Assembly (NCBI RefSeq): GCF_041276405.1
Contig: NZ_JBGGGT010000001.1
Coordinates: 1,099,501-1,163,500 of the forward strand
From: Microvirga sp. TS319
Lineage (GTDB): Bacteria > Pseudomonadota > Alphaproteobacteria > Rhizobiales > Beijerinckiaceae
DNA length: 64,000 bases
Reading direction: 5' to 3'
The number at the start of each line of letters is the position of its first letter. The stretch's first letter is position 1. The notes beneath the pieces are model-generated. The model did not search any database, was not told the origin of the DNA, and worked only from the letters and a program-made list of their open reading frames with translations. Shown one piece after another: positions 27,135 to 37,069 of the stretch. A program made the position numbers and the translations under genes.

Positions 27135-27593
27135 TCAGCCGTGATTGCTTCCGGCCGCGAGCTTGATGGCGGTCTTGATGCGGTTATAGGTCCCGCACCG
27201 GCAGATGTTTGTCATCTCGGCCGCGATTTCGTCATCGGTCGGGTTGGGGTTGGACTGGAGGAGAGCCGCGGCGGCCATGATCTGGCCCGTCTGGCAATAG
27301 CCGCATTGCGGGACGTCGATTTCGAGCCAGGCCTTTTGCACGGGATGCGATGCATCGGGCGACAATCCCTCGATGGTCACGATCTTCTGCTCGGGCGTGA
27401 AGGACGAGACGGGCAAGCTGCAGGAGCGCGTGGCGGCTCCATCGACGATGACGGTGCAGGCTCCACATTGAGCGATACCGCATCCGTACTTGGTGCCGGT
27501 CAGTCCGAGTTGCTCACGGATCACCCACAGGAGAGGCGTATCCGGTTCCGCATCGACTTCGCGAACGACTCCATTCACCGTCAGACTGACCAT
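27135..27593 (-). CDS. 2Fe-2S subunit of the molybdenum hydroxylase (IorA-like)
   Basis: The product is 152 residues from ATG 27593, with GGAGG nine bases upstream; the frame extends to 27809 but the extension has no family likeness. An N-terminal plant-type ferredoxin cluster site ([12 protein letters not shown]) is followed by the four-helix domain cluster site (CGYCQTGQI...ICRCGTY). It carries electrons from the molybdenum centre of the large subunit. It is the first gene of the operon ending in soxA. Confidence 0.93.
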   Translation of the reverse strand: MVSLTVNGVVREVDAEPDTPLLWVIREQLGLTGTKYGCGIAQCGACTVIVDGAATRSCSLPVSSFTPEQKIVTIEGLSPDASHPVQKAWLEIDVPQCGYCQTGQIMAAAALLQSNPNPTDDEIAAEMTNICRCGTYNRIKTAIKLAAGSNHG

Positions 27594-27903
27594 CCGTTTC
27601 CTCCAAGTTTTATTGTATCGGCAACGCTTCGGGCGCCGCACTTGAGTATGAATCCTAGACTTGCTTGACCTCCAGTCAACCATTCGTGATTTCGCAATTG
27701 AGTGGCAGGTCGCGTGTGAAGCCGGGATGACCGGTTCCTGAATCCGGTCTCGGTCCTTCTGCCGAGGGGCTTCGTGGCCTGGAACACCACCAGCCGGACG
27801 AAGCCACAAAGCGCAGAGCTCGCCCGGAATATGAACCCAACACGATGCCCTTCGTTCTTAGCTGGGAGGCTCTAGCGTCGTTATCTCCCGGGACGAAGCA
27901 ATC
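27594..27903. other. Divergent promoter region between the molybdenum hydroxylase/sox operon and the RND pump operon
   Basis: This 310-base gap must hold both promoters. Its 27594-27700 part is AT-richer than its surroundings (for example TTTTATTGTATCGG). No clear operator palindrome or riboswitch was recognised. Confidence 0.4.
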
Positions 27904-28977
27904 ATGGTGAAATACTGGATCGTGGCCGCAGGCACGCTCGCAGCAATCCTGACAGGCTGCCAGGAGCCGGCGCCGCCCGCCCCCGACATTCGACCGGTCC
28001 GGACCGTCACCGTCCAGCACAGTGCCGGAGGCGAGCCTGTCTCGCTCACGGGCCAGATCCGGGCGCAGGACGAGGTCAGCCTCGCCTTTCGCCTTGACGG
28101 GCGCCTGATCGAGCGGCGCGTCAATGTCGGCGACACCATCAAGCCGGGACAGGTCGTCGGACGCCTCGACCCCCAAATTCAGCAGAACTCTCTCCATCAG
28201 GCGCAGGCGGGCCTGTCGGCCGCTCAGGGCCAGCTCACCCAGGCGCGCAACACCTTCGACCGGCAGCAGGAGCTTCTCAACAAGGGCTTCACCACCCGTG
28301 CCCAATTCGATCAGGCCCAGCAGGCCCTCCAATCCGCCCAGGCCCAGGTCGATTCCTCCCAGGCGCAGCTTCGCAATGCTCAGGAACAACTGAGCTATAC
28401 GGAACTCCAGGCCGACGCCGCCGGGACGGTCACGGCGACCGGGGCCGAACCCGGCGAGGTGGTCCGCGCCGGGCAGATGATCGCCCAGGTCGCGCGCCAG
28501 GGCGGACGCGACGCCGTCTTCGACGTGCCGGCGCAGCTCATTCGGACGGCACCCCGCGACCCCGTGGTGGAAATCGCCCTCACGGACGAGCCGAATGTGA
28601 AGGCGACGGGCCGCGTCCGCGAGGTTTCCCCTCAGGCGGATCCCGCGACCCGCACATTCCAGGTCAAGGTCGGCCTGACCGATCCACCGCCCGCCATGCG
28701 GCTCGGGGCGACCGTCGTCGGGCGCATTCGGCTCACGGCGCCTCCCGGGGTGGAGATTCCCGCGAGCGCTCTCACGGAGGCGAACAAACGCCCGGCCGTA
28801 TGGGTGGTCGACCCGCAGAACCAGACGGTATCCTTGCGCAACGTGGACATCCTGCGGCAAGACCCGGCCAGCATCGTCGTCTCGCAGGGGCTGGAGACCG
28901 GCGAGATCGTCGTGACGGCCGGCGTGCAGGTACTCCGCCCAGGCCAGAAGGTCCGCCTGCTCGGGAGCGCCTCGTGA
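27904..28977 (+). CDS. RND efflux transporter periplasmic adaptor (membrane fusion lipoprotein)
   Basis: This 357-residue protein has a lipoprotein signal with lipobox ILTGC (Cys19). The halves of the biotinyl-lipoyl-like domain (LDGRLIERRVNVGDTIKPGQ and AGTVTATGAEPGEVVRAGQ) flank a Gln/Ala-rich coiled hairpin (about 95-160). A beta-barrel and membrane-proximal domain follow. It connects the inner-membrane RND pump, encoded by the overlapping downstream gene, to an outer-membrane channel that is not in this window. Confidence 0.92.
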   Translation: MVKYWIVAAGTLAAILTGCQEPAPPAPDIRPVRTVTVQHSAGGEPVSLTGQIRAQDEVSLAFRLDGRLIERRVNVGDTIKPGQVVGRLDPQIQQNSLHQAQAGLSAAQGQLTQARNTFDRQQELLNKGFTTRAQFDQAQQALQSAQAQVDSSQAQLRNAQEQLSYTELQADAAGTVTATGAEPGEVVRAGQMIAQVARQGGRDAVFDVPAQLIRTAPRDPVVEIALTDEPNVKATGRVREVSPQADPATRTFQVKVGLTDPPPAMRLGATVVGRIRLTAPPGVEIPASALTEANKRPAVWVVDPQNQTVSLRNVDILRQDPASIVVSQGLETGEIVVTAGVQVLRPGQKVRLLGSAS

Positions 28978-31900
28978 AGGGCTTCAATCTCTCCGAATGG
29001 GCGATCCGGCATCGCTCTCTGGTGGCCTATTTCATGCTCGTACTCGTGATTGCCGGCATCGGGTCGTATTTCCGGCTCGGACGCAGCGAGGACCCTGCTT
29101 TCACGATCAAGACCATGGTCGTGCAGGCGCTGTGGCCCGGCGCAACGATCGACGACACGCTCCTGCAGGTCACGGAACGTCTCGAGCGCAAGCTCCAGGA
29201 AACTCCGAACCTCGATTACCTGCGCAGCTATACGACGGCGGGCCAGACGACGATCTTCGTCAACCTGAAGGGCGCCACGCCGGCCGCTCAGGTGCCCGAC
29301 ATCTGGTACCAGGTGCGCAAGAAGATCGGCGATATCCGCAACACGCTGCCGCAAGGCATCGTCGGCCCGGGGTTCAACGACGAGTTCGGCGACACCTACG
29401 GCATCGTCTACGGCTTCACGGCGGACGGTTTCACGCACCGCGAGCTGAGGGACTACGTCGAGGATGTCCGATCCCGACTGCTTCAGGTTCCCGATGTCTC
29501 GAAGATCGACGTGATCGGCGCCCAGGACGAACGGATCTATGTCGAGTTCTCGACCGCGCAGCTCGCGGGCCTCGGGATCAACCGGTCCGCGCTCATCACC
29601 GCCCTCCAGGCTCAGAACGCCGTGGCGCCGGCGGGCGTGGTGCAGACCGGCGACGAAAAGATCCTCCTGCGGATCTCGGGGGCCTTCCGGTCCGAGCAGG
29701 ACATTCTGGCCGTCAACTTCGCCGCCAATGGACGTCTCATTCGTCTCGGTGACATCGCGCGCGTGACCCGCGGTCCCGCGGATCCGCCGCAGCCGATCTT
29801 CCGGGTGAACGGGCAGGACGCCATCGGGCTCGCCATTGCCATGCGGGAGGGCGGCGACATCCTGGCTCTCGGGCGCAATGTCGGGCAGGCCATGGCCGAG
29901 ATCACCGCGGACCTGCCGATCGGGATAGAGCCGAAACTCGTGGCCGAGCAGCCGGTGACGGTCGAGAACGCGGTCGACGAATTCATGGAGGCCCTGTGGG
30001 AGGCCATCGCCATCGTCCTGGCCGTCAGCTTCATCAGCCTCGGCCTGCGCGCGGGCGCCGTTGTGGCGCTTTCGATCCCGCTGGTTCTCGCCATCGTGTT
30101 CGTGGCGATGGAGTTCCTCGGGATCGACCTCCAGCGCGTGTCGCTGGGCGCTCTGATCATCGCTCTCGGCCTCCTGGTCGACGACGCCATGATCACGGTC
30201 GAGACCATGATCACGCGGCTGGAGCACGGCGACGACAAGGAGCATGCCGCCACCTTCGCCTATACGTCGACCGCCTTCCCGATGCTCACGGGCACTCTCG
30301 TGACGGTCGCCGGATTCGTGCCTATCGGCTTCGCCCGAAGCGCCGCCGGCGAGTACACCTTCTCGATCTTCGCCGTTGTGGCCATCGCCCTGATCGTGTC
30401 CTGGATCGTGGCCGTCCTGTTCGCGCCTCTGCTCGGCGTCTGGATTCTCAAGAAGCCCAAGACGATCCATTCCGGCGAGCCCGGCCCGATCATGCGGGCG
30501 TTTCGCCGCCTTCTCATCCTCGCGATGCGGGCGCGCTGGGTCACGATCCTTGCCACTCTCGCGCTGTTCGCGGCGGCACTGTACGGCACGCGCTTCGTCC
30601 CGCAGCAGTTCTTCCCGTCCTCCGACCGGCCGGAGTTGCTCGCCGACCTGAAGCTCCCCCAGAACGCCTCGATCTATGCCACCCAGTCCGTCTCCGCACG
30701 GCTGGACGAAGTGCTGAGGGGCGACGAGGACGTGGAGCGCTGGAGCACCTATGTCGGCCGGGGCGCGGTCCGGTTCTACCTGCCGCTCAACGTGCAGCTC
30801 CCGAACGATTTCTTCGCCCAGGCAGTGATCGTCACCAAGGGCCTGGAGCAGCGGGAGCGTCTGAAGGCCAGGCTCGAAAAGCTGATCGAGAACGAGTTTC
30901 CCGGCGTCGTCGGGCGTGTCTATCCATTGGAGCTCGGCCCGCCGGTCGGGTGGCCGATCCAGTATCGCATCAGCGGACCGGATGTGGATCAGGTCCGCGA
31001 TATCGCCTTCAGGCTCGCGCAGGTCATGGCGACGGACAATCGCGTCCAGAAGATCAACTACGACTGGATCGAGCCGGCGCGTACGGTCCAGATCCGCGTC
31101 GATCAGGATCAGGCCCGCCTCCTGGGCTTGAGCTCGCAGGATCTCGCTCAAGCTCTCAACACGGTCGTGTCCGGCGCCACGGTGACGCAGATGCGCGACG
31201 GGATCTATCTCGTCGACGTGGTGATCCGCGCTTCCGCCGAGCAGCGCGCATCGCTCGCGACGATCCGGACCCTGCAGGTCCCGCTGCCGAACGGCCGGAC
31301 CGTTCCCTTGAGCCAGATCGCTTCCATCGCGTACGGTCAGGAATATCCGCTGGTCTGGCGCCGCGACCGGAAACCGACGTTGACGGTGCAGGCCGACGTC
31401 GCGCCAGGCACTCTGCCCGCCACGGTCGTCCGGGCGCTGTCACCGAAGATCGACGAGCTGAATGCAGGCCTGCCGGCCGGCTACCGGGTCGCGGTCGGCG
31501 GGACGGAGGAGGAAAGCGGCAAGTCGCAGGCCTCCGTGATCGCCGTCGTTCCGGTGATGCTGTTCCTGATGCTGACGATCCTGATGATCCAGCTCCAGAG
31601 CTTCCACCGCCTGTTCCTGGTGCTCAGCGTCGCCCCCTTGGGCCTCATCGGCGTCGTCGCGGCTCTCCTCGTCTCGGGAAAACCGCTCGGCTTCGTGGCG
31701 ATCCTCGGCGTTTTGGCCTTGACCGGAATGATCGCCCGCAACTCGGTGATCCTGATCGATCAGGTGGAGACCGAGAAGTCCAAGGGACGCGATCCCTGGA
31801 ATGCCGTGGTCGAGGCGACGGCGCACCGTTTCAGGCCGATCCTGCTCACGGCCGCCGCCGCGATCCTCGGGATGGTCCCGATTGCGCCGACGATCTTCTG

Positions 31901-32036
31901 GGGGCCGATGGCCTATGCCATCATGGGCGGACTTGCTGTCGCGACTCTCTTGACCCTGGTGTTTCTGCCTGCGCTCTACGTCGCCTGGTTTCGGATCAGG
32001 AGGCCGACTGAAGACGAGCAGATGCCACAGGCATAG
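28974..32036 (+). CDS. RND efflux transporter inner-membrane permease (AcrB/HAE1 superfamily)
   Basis: The product is 1020 residues from GTG 28974, overlapping the adaptor stop (GTGA); an earlier start at 28800 would overlap far into the adaptor gene. The pattern has one N-terminal helix (HRSLVAYFMLVLVIAGIGSY), two large periplasmic loops, and two clusters of membrane helices. The helix 4 region has GLLVDDAMITVETM, with the paired Asp used for proton relay. It exports hydrophobic or cationic compounds with the adaptor. No local regulator of TetR or MarR type was seen. Confidence 0.94.
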   Translation: MKGFNLSEWAIRHRSLVAYFMLVLVIAGIGSYFRLGRSEDPAFTIKTMVVQALWPGATIDDTLLQVTERLERKLQETPNLDYLRSYTTAGQTTIFVNLKGATPAAQVPDIWYQVRKKIGDIRNTLPQGIVGPGFNDEFGDTYGIVYGFTADGFTHRELRDYVEDVRSRLLQVPDVSKIDVIGAQDERIYVEFSTAQLAGLGINRSALITALQAQNAVAPAGVVQTGDEKILLRISGAFRSEQDILAVNFAANGRLIRLGDIARVTRGPADPPQPIFRVNGQDAIGLAIAMREGGDILALGRNVGQAMAEITADLPIGIEPKLVAEQPVTVENAVDEFMEALWEAIAIVLAVSFISLGLRAGAVVALSIPLVLAIVFVAMEFLGIDLQRVSLGALIIALGLLVDDAMITVETMITRLEHGDDKEHAATFAYTSTAFPMLTGTLVTVAGFVPIGFARSAAGEYTFSIFAVVAIALIVSWIVAVLFAPLLGVWILKKPKTIHSGEPGPIMRAFRRLLILAMRARWVTILATLALFAAALYGTRFVPQQFFPSSDRPELLADLKLPQNASIYATQSVSARLDEVLRGDEDVERWSTYVGRGAVRFYLPLNVQLPNDFFAQAVIVTKGLEQRERLKARLEKLIENEFPGVVGRVYPLELGPPVGWPIQYRISGPDVDQVRDIAFRLAQVMATDNRVQKINYDWIEPARTVQIRVDQDQARLLGLSSQDLAQALNTVVSGATVTQMRDGIYLVDVVIRASAEQRASLATIRTLQVPLPNGRTVPLSQIASIAYGQEYPLVWRRDRKPTLTVQADVAPGTLPATVVRALSPKIDELNAGLPAGYRVAVGGTEEESGKSQASVIAVVPVMLFLMLTILMIQLQSFHRLFLVLSVAPLGLIGVVAALLVSGKPLGFVAILGVLALTGMIARNSVILIDQVETEKSKGRDPWNAVVEATAHRFRPILLTAAAAILGMVPIAPTIFWGPMAYAIMGGLAVATLLTLVFLPALYVAWFRIRRPTEDEQMPQA

Positions 32037-32127
32037 CCCTCTCAATCCCTTTGGAGCATCGAGCCTGCGTTCGATGGCGCGTTCGACGTTTGGACGGGGA
32101 CATCGGCGGAACGGCACGCCCCGATCA

Positions 32128-32961
32128 CTATGAAACCGGACGGAGCAGCGCCTCGCGTATGATCCTCCAGCTGTCCTCGTCAGGAGCGCAGATCATGCCA
32201 CCCTCGCGAAGGATCGGCCGATAGGACGAACCGTCGAAGCGGGCGGAATAGCCGCCCGCCTCCCGATGGAGCAGCCAGCCTGCCGCATGGTCCCAAGGCA
32301 TCAGCTTCGCGTAGACAAGGAAGTGGCAATGGCCGGACGCCGCCATTCGGTACTCGTGGGCCGCGCAGCGGTAACATGCAGCGGAACCGAAGCCCGTCAG
32401 GTTTGTCGCCACGGTGGACCGCAAGGGTTCGGACATATGGTGCCAGGATGCGCAGCCCGACATGTCGCGGACGGAAGCCGAAGGCGCGACCCGGAGATCG
32501 ACACGGCCGCCGGCGGAGCGCTCGATCCAGGCCCCCTCCCCGCGAACGGCCATCGCCGTGTCGTTTCCGACAGGATCGTGAATCCAGCCGGCCACGACCT
32601 CGCCCCGGATGACGGCCGCCACCATCACCCCGAATAACGGAAGACCCGAGGCGAAATTCTTGGTCCCGTCCACGGGGTCTATCAGGAATGCAAGATCTGC
32701 ATCCGCCACTCTATCGAGCAGGGACGGATCACGTTCGGTCGCCTCCTCGCCGATCAGGACAGCATGCGGGAAGATCTCTCCCAGCCCCTTGGCGATCACC
32801 CGCTCGGCGGCCTCATCGGCATCCGTCACGAGATCGGTGGCCGAAGACTTCTGGCGAACCTCATGGGCCGACAAGTTTCGGAAGCGAGGCATGATCTCGG
32901 CTCTCGCGGCCTCCCGAAGAATCCGATCGACAGCTTCGGCGTGACGGGAAGAGAACAGCAT
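32128..32961 (-). CDS. Inositol monophosphatase-family phosphatase
   Basis: The product is 277 residues from ATG 32961; a GTG at 33048 in the same frame adds a polar leader without family likeness. Metal-site motifs are GEEATER, FLIDPVDGTKNF and PWDHAAG, the three parts of the IMPase two/three-metal centre. Family members dephosphorylate inositol phosphate, histidinol phosphate, fructose bisphosphate or 3'-phosphoadenosine phosphate. It is the last gene in the LacI-linked ABC operon and follows a second IMPase gene. Confidence 0.9.
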   Translation of the reverse strand: MLFSSRHAEAVDRILREAARAEIMPRFRNLSAHEVRQKSSATDLVTDADEAAERVIAKGLGEIFPHAVLIGEEATERDPSLLDRVADADLAFLIDPVDGTKNFASGLPLFGVMVAAVIRGEVVAGWIHDPVGNDTAMAVRGEGAWIERSAGGRVDLRVAPSASVRDMSGCASWHHMSEPLRSTVATNLTGFGSAACYRCAAHEYRMAASGHCHFLVYAKLMPWDHAAGWLLHREAGGYSARFDGSSYRPILREGGMICAPDEDSWRIIREALLRPVS

Positions 32962-33058
32962 AGGGAAACGCTTTCGAAGAATAGAAGGAGTGCAAGCTCC
33001 CGCCGCGAGGAATTCGGCCGGTCCATGCAGCCGGTCGGGATCACTCACCCAGGCGAGA

Positions 33059-33889
33059 TCACCCCATCCCGACCAGTCGGCTGAGAGGGGTTTTCAACCC
33101 CGATGTGCAGCCAAGCACGAGGTTGCCCTCGCGCAGTCCCGACTGGGCGAGAAAGTCGTTGACCCAGCCTCCCGCCTCCTCGATCAGCAGCAATCCGGCA
33201 AGGGCATCCCATGAGTTCATGTGCAGCTCGCAATAGCCGTCGATCCGGCCTGCCGCCACATAGGCGAGGGCCAGGGCACCCGACCCTCCGCGGCGCACGC
33301 CCGCTCCGTCCTCCAGGATCCGGCCGACGAGATCGACATAGTGGCTGAGCGGAAGCCGGTTCGACCAGCCCGCCTCGATGGTGGCGGATTGCATGTCGCT
33401 CAGCCCACTGACCCGGATCGGCTCGCCGTTCAGGGTCGCGCCCTTGCCGCGCTCCGCCGCGTACAATTCATCGTGCATCGGGTCGTAGATGATCCCGATC
33501 TGCGTCCGGCCGTCGCGCACATAGGCGATGGAGATGCAGAATTGCGAGATCCCGCGCACGAAATTCGCGGTGCCGTCGATCGGATCGACCACCCATACGT
33601 TGTTGTCGAACGATCCCCCGCCCTCTTCACCGAAGAAAGAATCCTCCGGAAAGCTCTCCAGCAACCGGCCGCGCACCAGTCTCTCGACTTCGGCGTCGAC
33701 GGCCGAGAGGTAATCCTGGTGGCCCTTGAGGTTGATGCCGGTTGCGCCGGGCCGCCCGTCGAACCGGCGGCGCGCCAAGGCACCGGCCTCCCTGGCGATC
33801 GCGCTCGCGACCGACAATCTCAGATCGTGATTCTCCGCTGGAGCCACGGAGGCGGGCTTCGTAAGTCCCGCAAGGCTGGTGACTGGCAT
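33059..33889 (-). CDS. Inositol monophosphatase-family phosphatase (second copy)
   Basis: This 276-residue cytoplasmic phosphatase has motifs FFGEEGGG, WVVDPIDGTANFVRG (metal-binding Asp pair) and SWDALAG. It is clearly diverged from its neighbour at 32128, so the two may act on different phosphate esters or positions. It lies 13 bases after the dual-specificity-type phosphatase gene in the same operon. Confidence 0.92.
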   Translation of the reverse strand: MPVTSLAGLTKPASVAPAENHDLRLSVASAIAREAGALARRRFDGRPGATGINLKGHQDYLSAVDAEVERLVRGRLLESFPEDSFFGEEGGGSFDNNVWVVDPIDGTANFVRGISQFCISIAYVRDGRTQIGIIYDPMHDELYAAERGKGATLNGEPIRVSGLSDMQSATIEAGWSNRLPLSHYVDLVGRILEDGAGVRRGGSGALALAYVAAGRIDGYCELHMNSWDALAGLLLIEEAGGWVNDFLAQSGLREGNLVLGCTSGLKTPLSRLVGMG

Positions 33890-33902
33890 GGGAATGTCCT
33901 GT

Positions 33903-34526
33903 TTACTGACTGGAAGAAACGGATTGCGCCACCGGATGCTTCTCGCGCTCTATCCGTTGGATCCACGCGGCGGCGTGTCGCGCCGCTTCGATCAGCATCG
34001 GCTTCGGCGTCTCCATCCATTCATCCGGATGGAGTTCGCGCGTGAGGCGCAGATGGGCGATGGCCGCCTCGAGGGTCGGGAAGCGATCAGGCAATTGGAC
34101 ATGGATATACAGGGCAGCCAGGATGACCGATCGGCTGCGCCCGCCACGGCAATGCAGCAGGATGTTGCCCTGACGCCGATGCGGATAGGTGTAACGATCC
34201 GGGAGCTTCTGGTGCAGAGCCCCGTCGAGCAGATAATAGCCTGCCAGCAACATCATGTCCGGATTGCCGGCATCGTCGATGAGACCGAGCTTGTAGTTGC
34301 GGACGGGCCCGTGGGGCGACGCGATGTCGGAGGCCCCGACGCCGGCCGTATAATCGATGTCGAGATTGACGGCGCAGTTCACCACGATGGCGATGTCATG
34401 GCTCTCGAGCATGGCCTTGTCCGATGCCGCATTGGCATCTCCGACGAAGAGCTTCACGCCAAAGGGCGGAAGATCATCGACGATCAGGCTCATGGGAGGG
34501 CGTGGAAAGTTGAACTGTGTCGCCAT
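33903..34526 (-). CDS. Dual-specificity-type (Cys-based) phosphatase
   Basis: The product is about 207 residues from ATG 34526; the frame extends to 34568. The P-loop HCRGGRSRS fits the HCxxxxxR signature of Cys-dependent phosphatases. The preceding region (VVNCAVNLDIDY, YYLLDGAL) fits the DSP fold with a general-acid Asp. Bacterial members can act on phosphoproteins or small phosphate esters. Its place in an operon with an ABC importer and two IMPase-type phosphatases favours a small-molecule role. Confidence 0.8.
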   Translation of the reverse strand: MATQFNFPRPPMSLIVDDLPPFGVKLFVGDANAASDKAMLESHDIAIVVNCAVNLDIDYTAGVGASDIASPHGPVRNYKLGLIDDAGNPDMMLLAGYYLLDGALHQKLPDRYTYPHRRQGNILLHCRGGRSRSVILAALYIHVQLPDRFPTLEAAIAHLRLTRELHPDEWMETPKPMLIEAARHAAAWIQRIEREKHPVAQSVSSSQ

Positions 34527-34618
34527 CGATCTGTGGGTCCTGCATTCATGGTTGTGCTGTTGCGGCACACTCGCCGAGTGGCCGCCAGATTCTCTTGCTG
34601 GGTTCCTGCGGGCGCGCT

Positions 34619-35746
34619 TCAGGCCGCGTGGGAGGCTCCGAGACCAGGTTGCGCCAACGGAATCCGCTTTCCGTTGGCCCTGTCGAAGAAGGTCAGCTGG
34701 TTGGCGGGGAACTCGATCCAGATGTTCCTCTTCGACAGAGAGGTTTCGAAGCGCGGGATGAGCGCGGTGACGGGATGCCCTTTCACCGACAGCGAGATGA
34801 TCGTCTGCGATCCGGTGGGCTGAACGATGTCGACTTCCGCCGGAAGACTCGAGGAACTCTGCCGTTCGACGATGGAGATGTTCTCGGGGCGGATTGCGAA
34901 GGTCACCGGTCCGTCCACAGCCTGCAGGCCGGCAGGGGCAGGAATGTCCATGTCGTCGAAGCGAAGAACCCGCTCGCCTCCCACCGTGCTCAGGATCCCG
35001 TCAAGAAGGTTGATCCTGGGGTCGCCGATGAACTCCGCCACGAACAGATTGGCGGGATTGTGATAGATCTCGTAAGGTGAGCCCTGCTGCTGAATGGCGC
35101 CGTCCTTCATGACCACGATGACGTCCGACATGGTCAGAGCCTCGACCTGATCGTGCGTGACGTAGACGGTGGTGGCCTGCAATTCGCGGTGCAGGCGCTT
35201 CAGCTCCGTGCGCATCTCCGTTCGAAGTTTCGCGTCCAGGTTGGACAGCGGCTCGTCCATCAGCAGGATCGAGTTGCGCGCCGCGATCAGACGGGCCACC
35301 GCCACCCGCTGCTGCTGACCTCCCGAAAGTTCGGACGGATAGCGGCCCGCAAGTCCAGCCAGCTGGACCTTCGCGAGCGCCTCGGCAAGGCGCTCATGGA
35401 TCACATGCGAGGGCTGCTTCGCCTCGGACAGCGCCAGGGTGATGTTTCGGTCGACCTTCATGTTGGGCCACAGGGCGTAGCTCTGGAAAATGAATCCGAG
35501 GCCCCGCCGCTCGGGCGGGACGAAGATTCCGGTCCCGCTCGAATAGACCGTCTTGCCGCCGAGCACGACCTCGCCCGTCGTCGCCTGCTCGAGGCCGGCA
35601 ATGACCCGCAGGGTCGTGGTCTTGCCGCAGCCCGAGGGCCCGAGCAGGGTCACGAAGCTGCCCTTTGGAATGTCGAGGTCGAGGCTCGGAAGGGCCACAT
35701 GGCTTCCGTACGACTTCGTGATGTTTCTGAGGGTGATTTCAGACAT
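34619..35746 (-). CDS. ABC transporter ATP-binding protein (FbpC/AfuC-like)
   Basis: The product is 375 residues from ATG 35746; GTG 35752 in frame is less likely. Walker [11 protein letters not shown]-loop FIFQSYALWPNM, signature [14 protein letters not shown], Walker B LLMDEPLSNLD and switch VTHDQVEALTM are all intact. A TOBE-like C-terminal domain follows. It energises the fused permease at 37070 together with the binding protein at 35783. It lies 36 bases after that gene. Confidence 0.93.
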   Translation of the reverse strand: MSEITLRNITKSYGSHVALPSLDLDIPKGSFVTLLGPSGCGKTTTLRVIAGLEQATTGEVVLGGKTVYSSGTGIFVPPERRGLGFIFQSYALWPNMKVDRNITLALSEAKQPSHVIHERLAEALAKVQLAGLAGRYPSELSGGQQQRVAVARLIAARNSILLMDEPLSNLDAKLRTEMRTELKRLHRELQATTVYVTHDQVEALTMSDVIVVMKDGAIQQQGSPYEIYHNPANLFVAEFIGDPRINLLDGILSTVGGERVLRFDDMDIPAPAGLQAVDGPVTFAIRPENISIVERQSSSSLPAEVDIVQPTGSQTIISLSVKGHPVTALIPRFETSLSKRNIWIEFPANQLTFFDRANGKRIPLAQPGLGASHAA

Positions 35747-35782
35747 GGGCACTCTCTCGTGCGGAAGCCATTCAGGGTCGGG

Positions 35783-37024
35783 TCAGCGGCTCGTCTCGGC
35801 CAGCCAGAAGTCGCTGATCTTCGCGATATTGTCCTTCACGAATTCAGGCGATGCGGTGAGTTTATTCGCCTTGGGCCACATCTCGCTGTAGGGCGGAGGC
35901 GGAACGTCGGTACGCGGCGAGAAGGTGCCGATCTGGTAGAAGGCGGCCATCCCCTGCAGGAGTTCCAGAGACTTCCCGGACCGGAAGGGCGCCTTCAGCT
36001 CCGAATTGCCGTTCAGCTCCTTGCTGCCCATCAGGAACGACACGAAGAGCTTCGCGGCATTCGGATGCGGCGCCTGACCGGCAACCGCCACATAGGTCGG
36101 ATAGGAGAAGAGAGCCGCAGGCTGCAGGTCGTAGGGAATCGCGTTCGCGTAGTTGTCGCTCTGGTTCTTGGTCAGGTAGTGGATGACCGAAAACGCCATT
36201 GGGGGCTTGGCCTGGCCGCGAAGACCCACTGCGGTCGCGATCTTCGAGCTGTTGTCGGAGATGACGATGTCGTTGCCGATCAACCGGTGCAGGAACTCGT
36301 AGCCCGCATTCTCGACTCCCGGCGAGAGCTCGAGCTTCTTGCCGTAATGCTGTTCGTAGGCTTTCTGCATCTCGTCGGAATGTTCGACGATGGCCGCCAG
36401 CATCATCAGGGTCGTGAGCGAGCCGGCCGGCGACTTCATGGAGAAGCGGCCCTTCCATTGCGGCTCGGTGAGTTCCCAGATCGTCTTGATCGGCGGTTGC
36501 GGGTGGGCCTCCGAGTTGTACAAGACGCCATAGGCTTCGATCACATGCGTCAGGAGCGGCTCGCGGTGCTCGGCGGGAATCTTGTCCGTCAGATAGGCCG
36601 GAACGTAGTTGACGATCCGATGATTGGGGAGAAGATCGAATACCATCTGCTCGGTGCCGCCCGAATAGATCACGTCGGCCGCGTAGACGCCGGCCTGGTG
36701 TTCGCGCACGACCTTCTCGATGGTCTTCTCCGAGCCGAGATCATAGGCCTTGACCTTGATCTCCGGGTAGAACTTCGCGAAATCCTCAGCCACCTTCAGC
36801 ATCGTGCCGGTGGAGGAATAGACGACGACCTCGCCCTCCTTCTTCGCGTTGGCGACCACCTCGTCCCAGTTCTCGTTCTTCTGGTAGGGGCCGAGCTGGC
36901 TTTTCTGAAGCCAGGCATCCCACTTGGGATCGGCCTGCTGCGCCAAGGCCGGCCCCGCCAGGGCGAGGGTCACGGCTCCGGCCGCGAGCCATCCTTTGGC
37001 GCCGCGGAAAGTCGATGTCATCAT
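35783..37024 (-). CDS. ABC transporter substrate-binding protein (FbpA/AfuA-like)
   Basis: This 413-residue periplasmic protein has a Sec signal ending AGPALAQQ. The mature sequence has the iron/sugar-phosphate-type binding-protein pattern: EGEVVVYSSTG, ADVIYSGG, and TIWELTEPQWKGRF. In AfuA from Actinobacillus a similar protein was shown to bind sugar phosphates and not iron. The downstream genes here encode three phosphatases, which fits a phosphate-ester ligand better than iron. A double ATG at 37024/37021 is preceded by GGAGG. Confidence 0.9.
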   Translation of the reverse strand: MMTSTFRGAKGWLAAGAVTLALAGPALAQQADPKWDAWLQKSQLGPYQKNENWDEVVANAKKEGEVVVYSSTGTMLKVAEDFAKFYPEIKVKAYDLGSEKTIEKVVREHQAGVYAADVIYSGGTEQMVFDLLPNHRIVNYVPAYLTDKIPAEHREPLLTHVIEAYGVLYNSEAHPQPPIKTIWELTEPQWKGRFSMKSPAGSLTTLMMLAAIVEHSDEMQKAYEQHYGKKLELSPGVENAGYEFLHRLIGNDIVISDNSSKIATAVGLRGQAKPPMAFSVIHYLTKNQSDNYANAIPYDLQPAALFSYPTYVAVAGQAPHPNAAKLFVSFLMGSKELNGNSELKAPFRSGKSLELLQGMAAFYQIGTFSPRTDVPPPPYSEMWPKANKLTASPEFVKDNIAKISDFWLAETSR

Positions 37025-37069
37025 GGGCTTCCTCCTTTGTTTCTCTTTATAGTGACCTGGACGGAGCGG

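Noticed and set aside
28632..31151. 839-codon minus-strand frame opposite the RND permease
   Set aside because: Very Arg/Asp/His-rich translation with no domain. It mirrors the high-GC codon structure of the RND gene.
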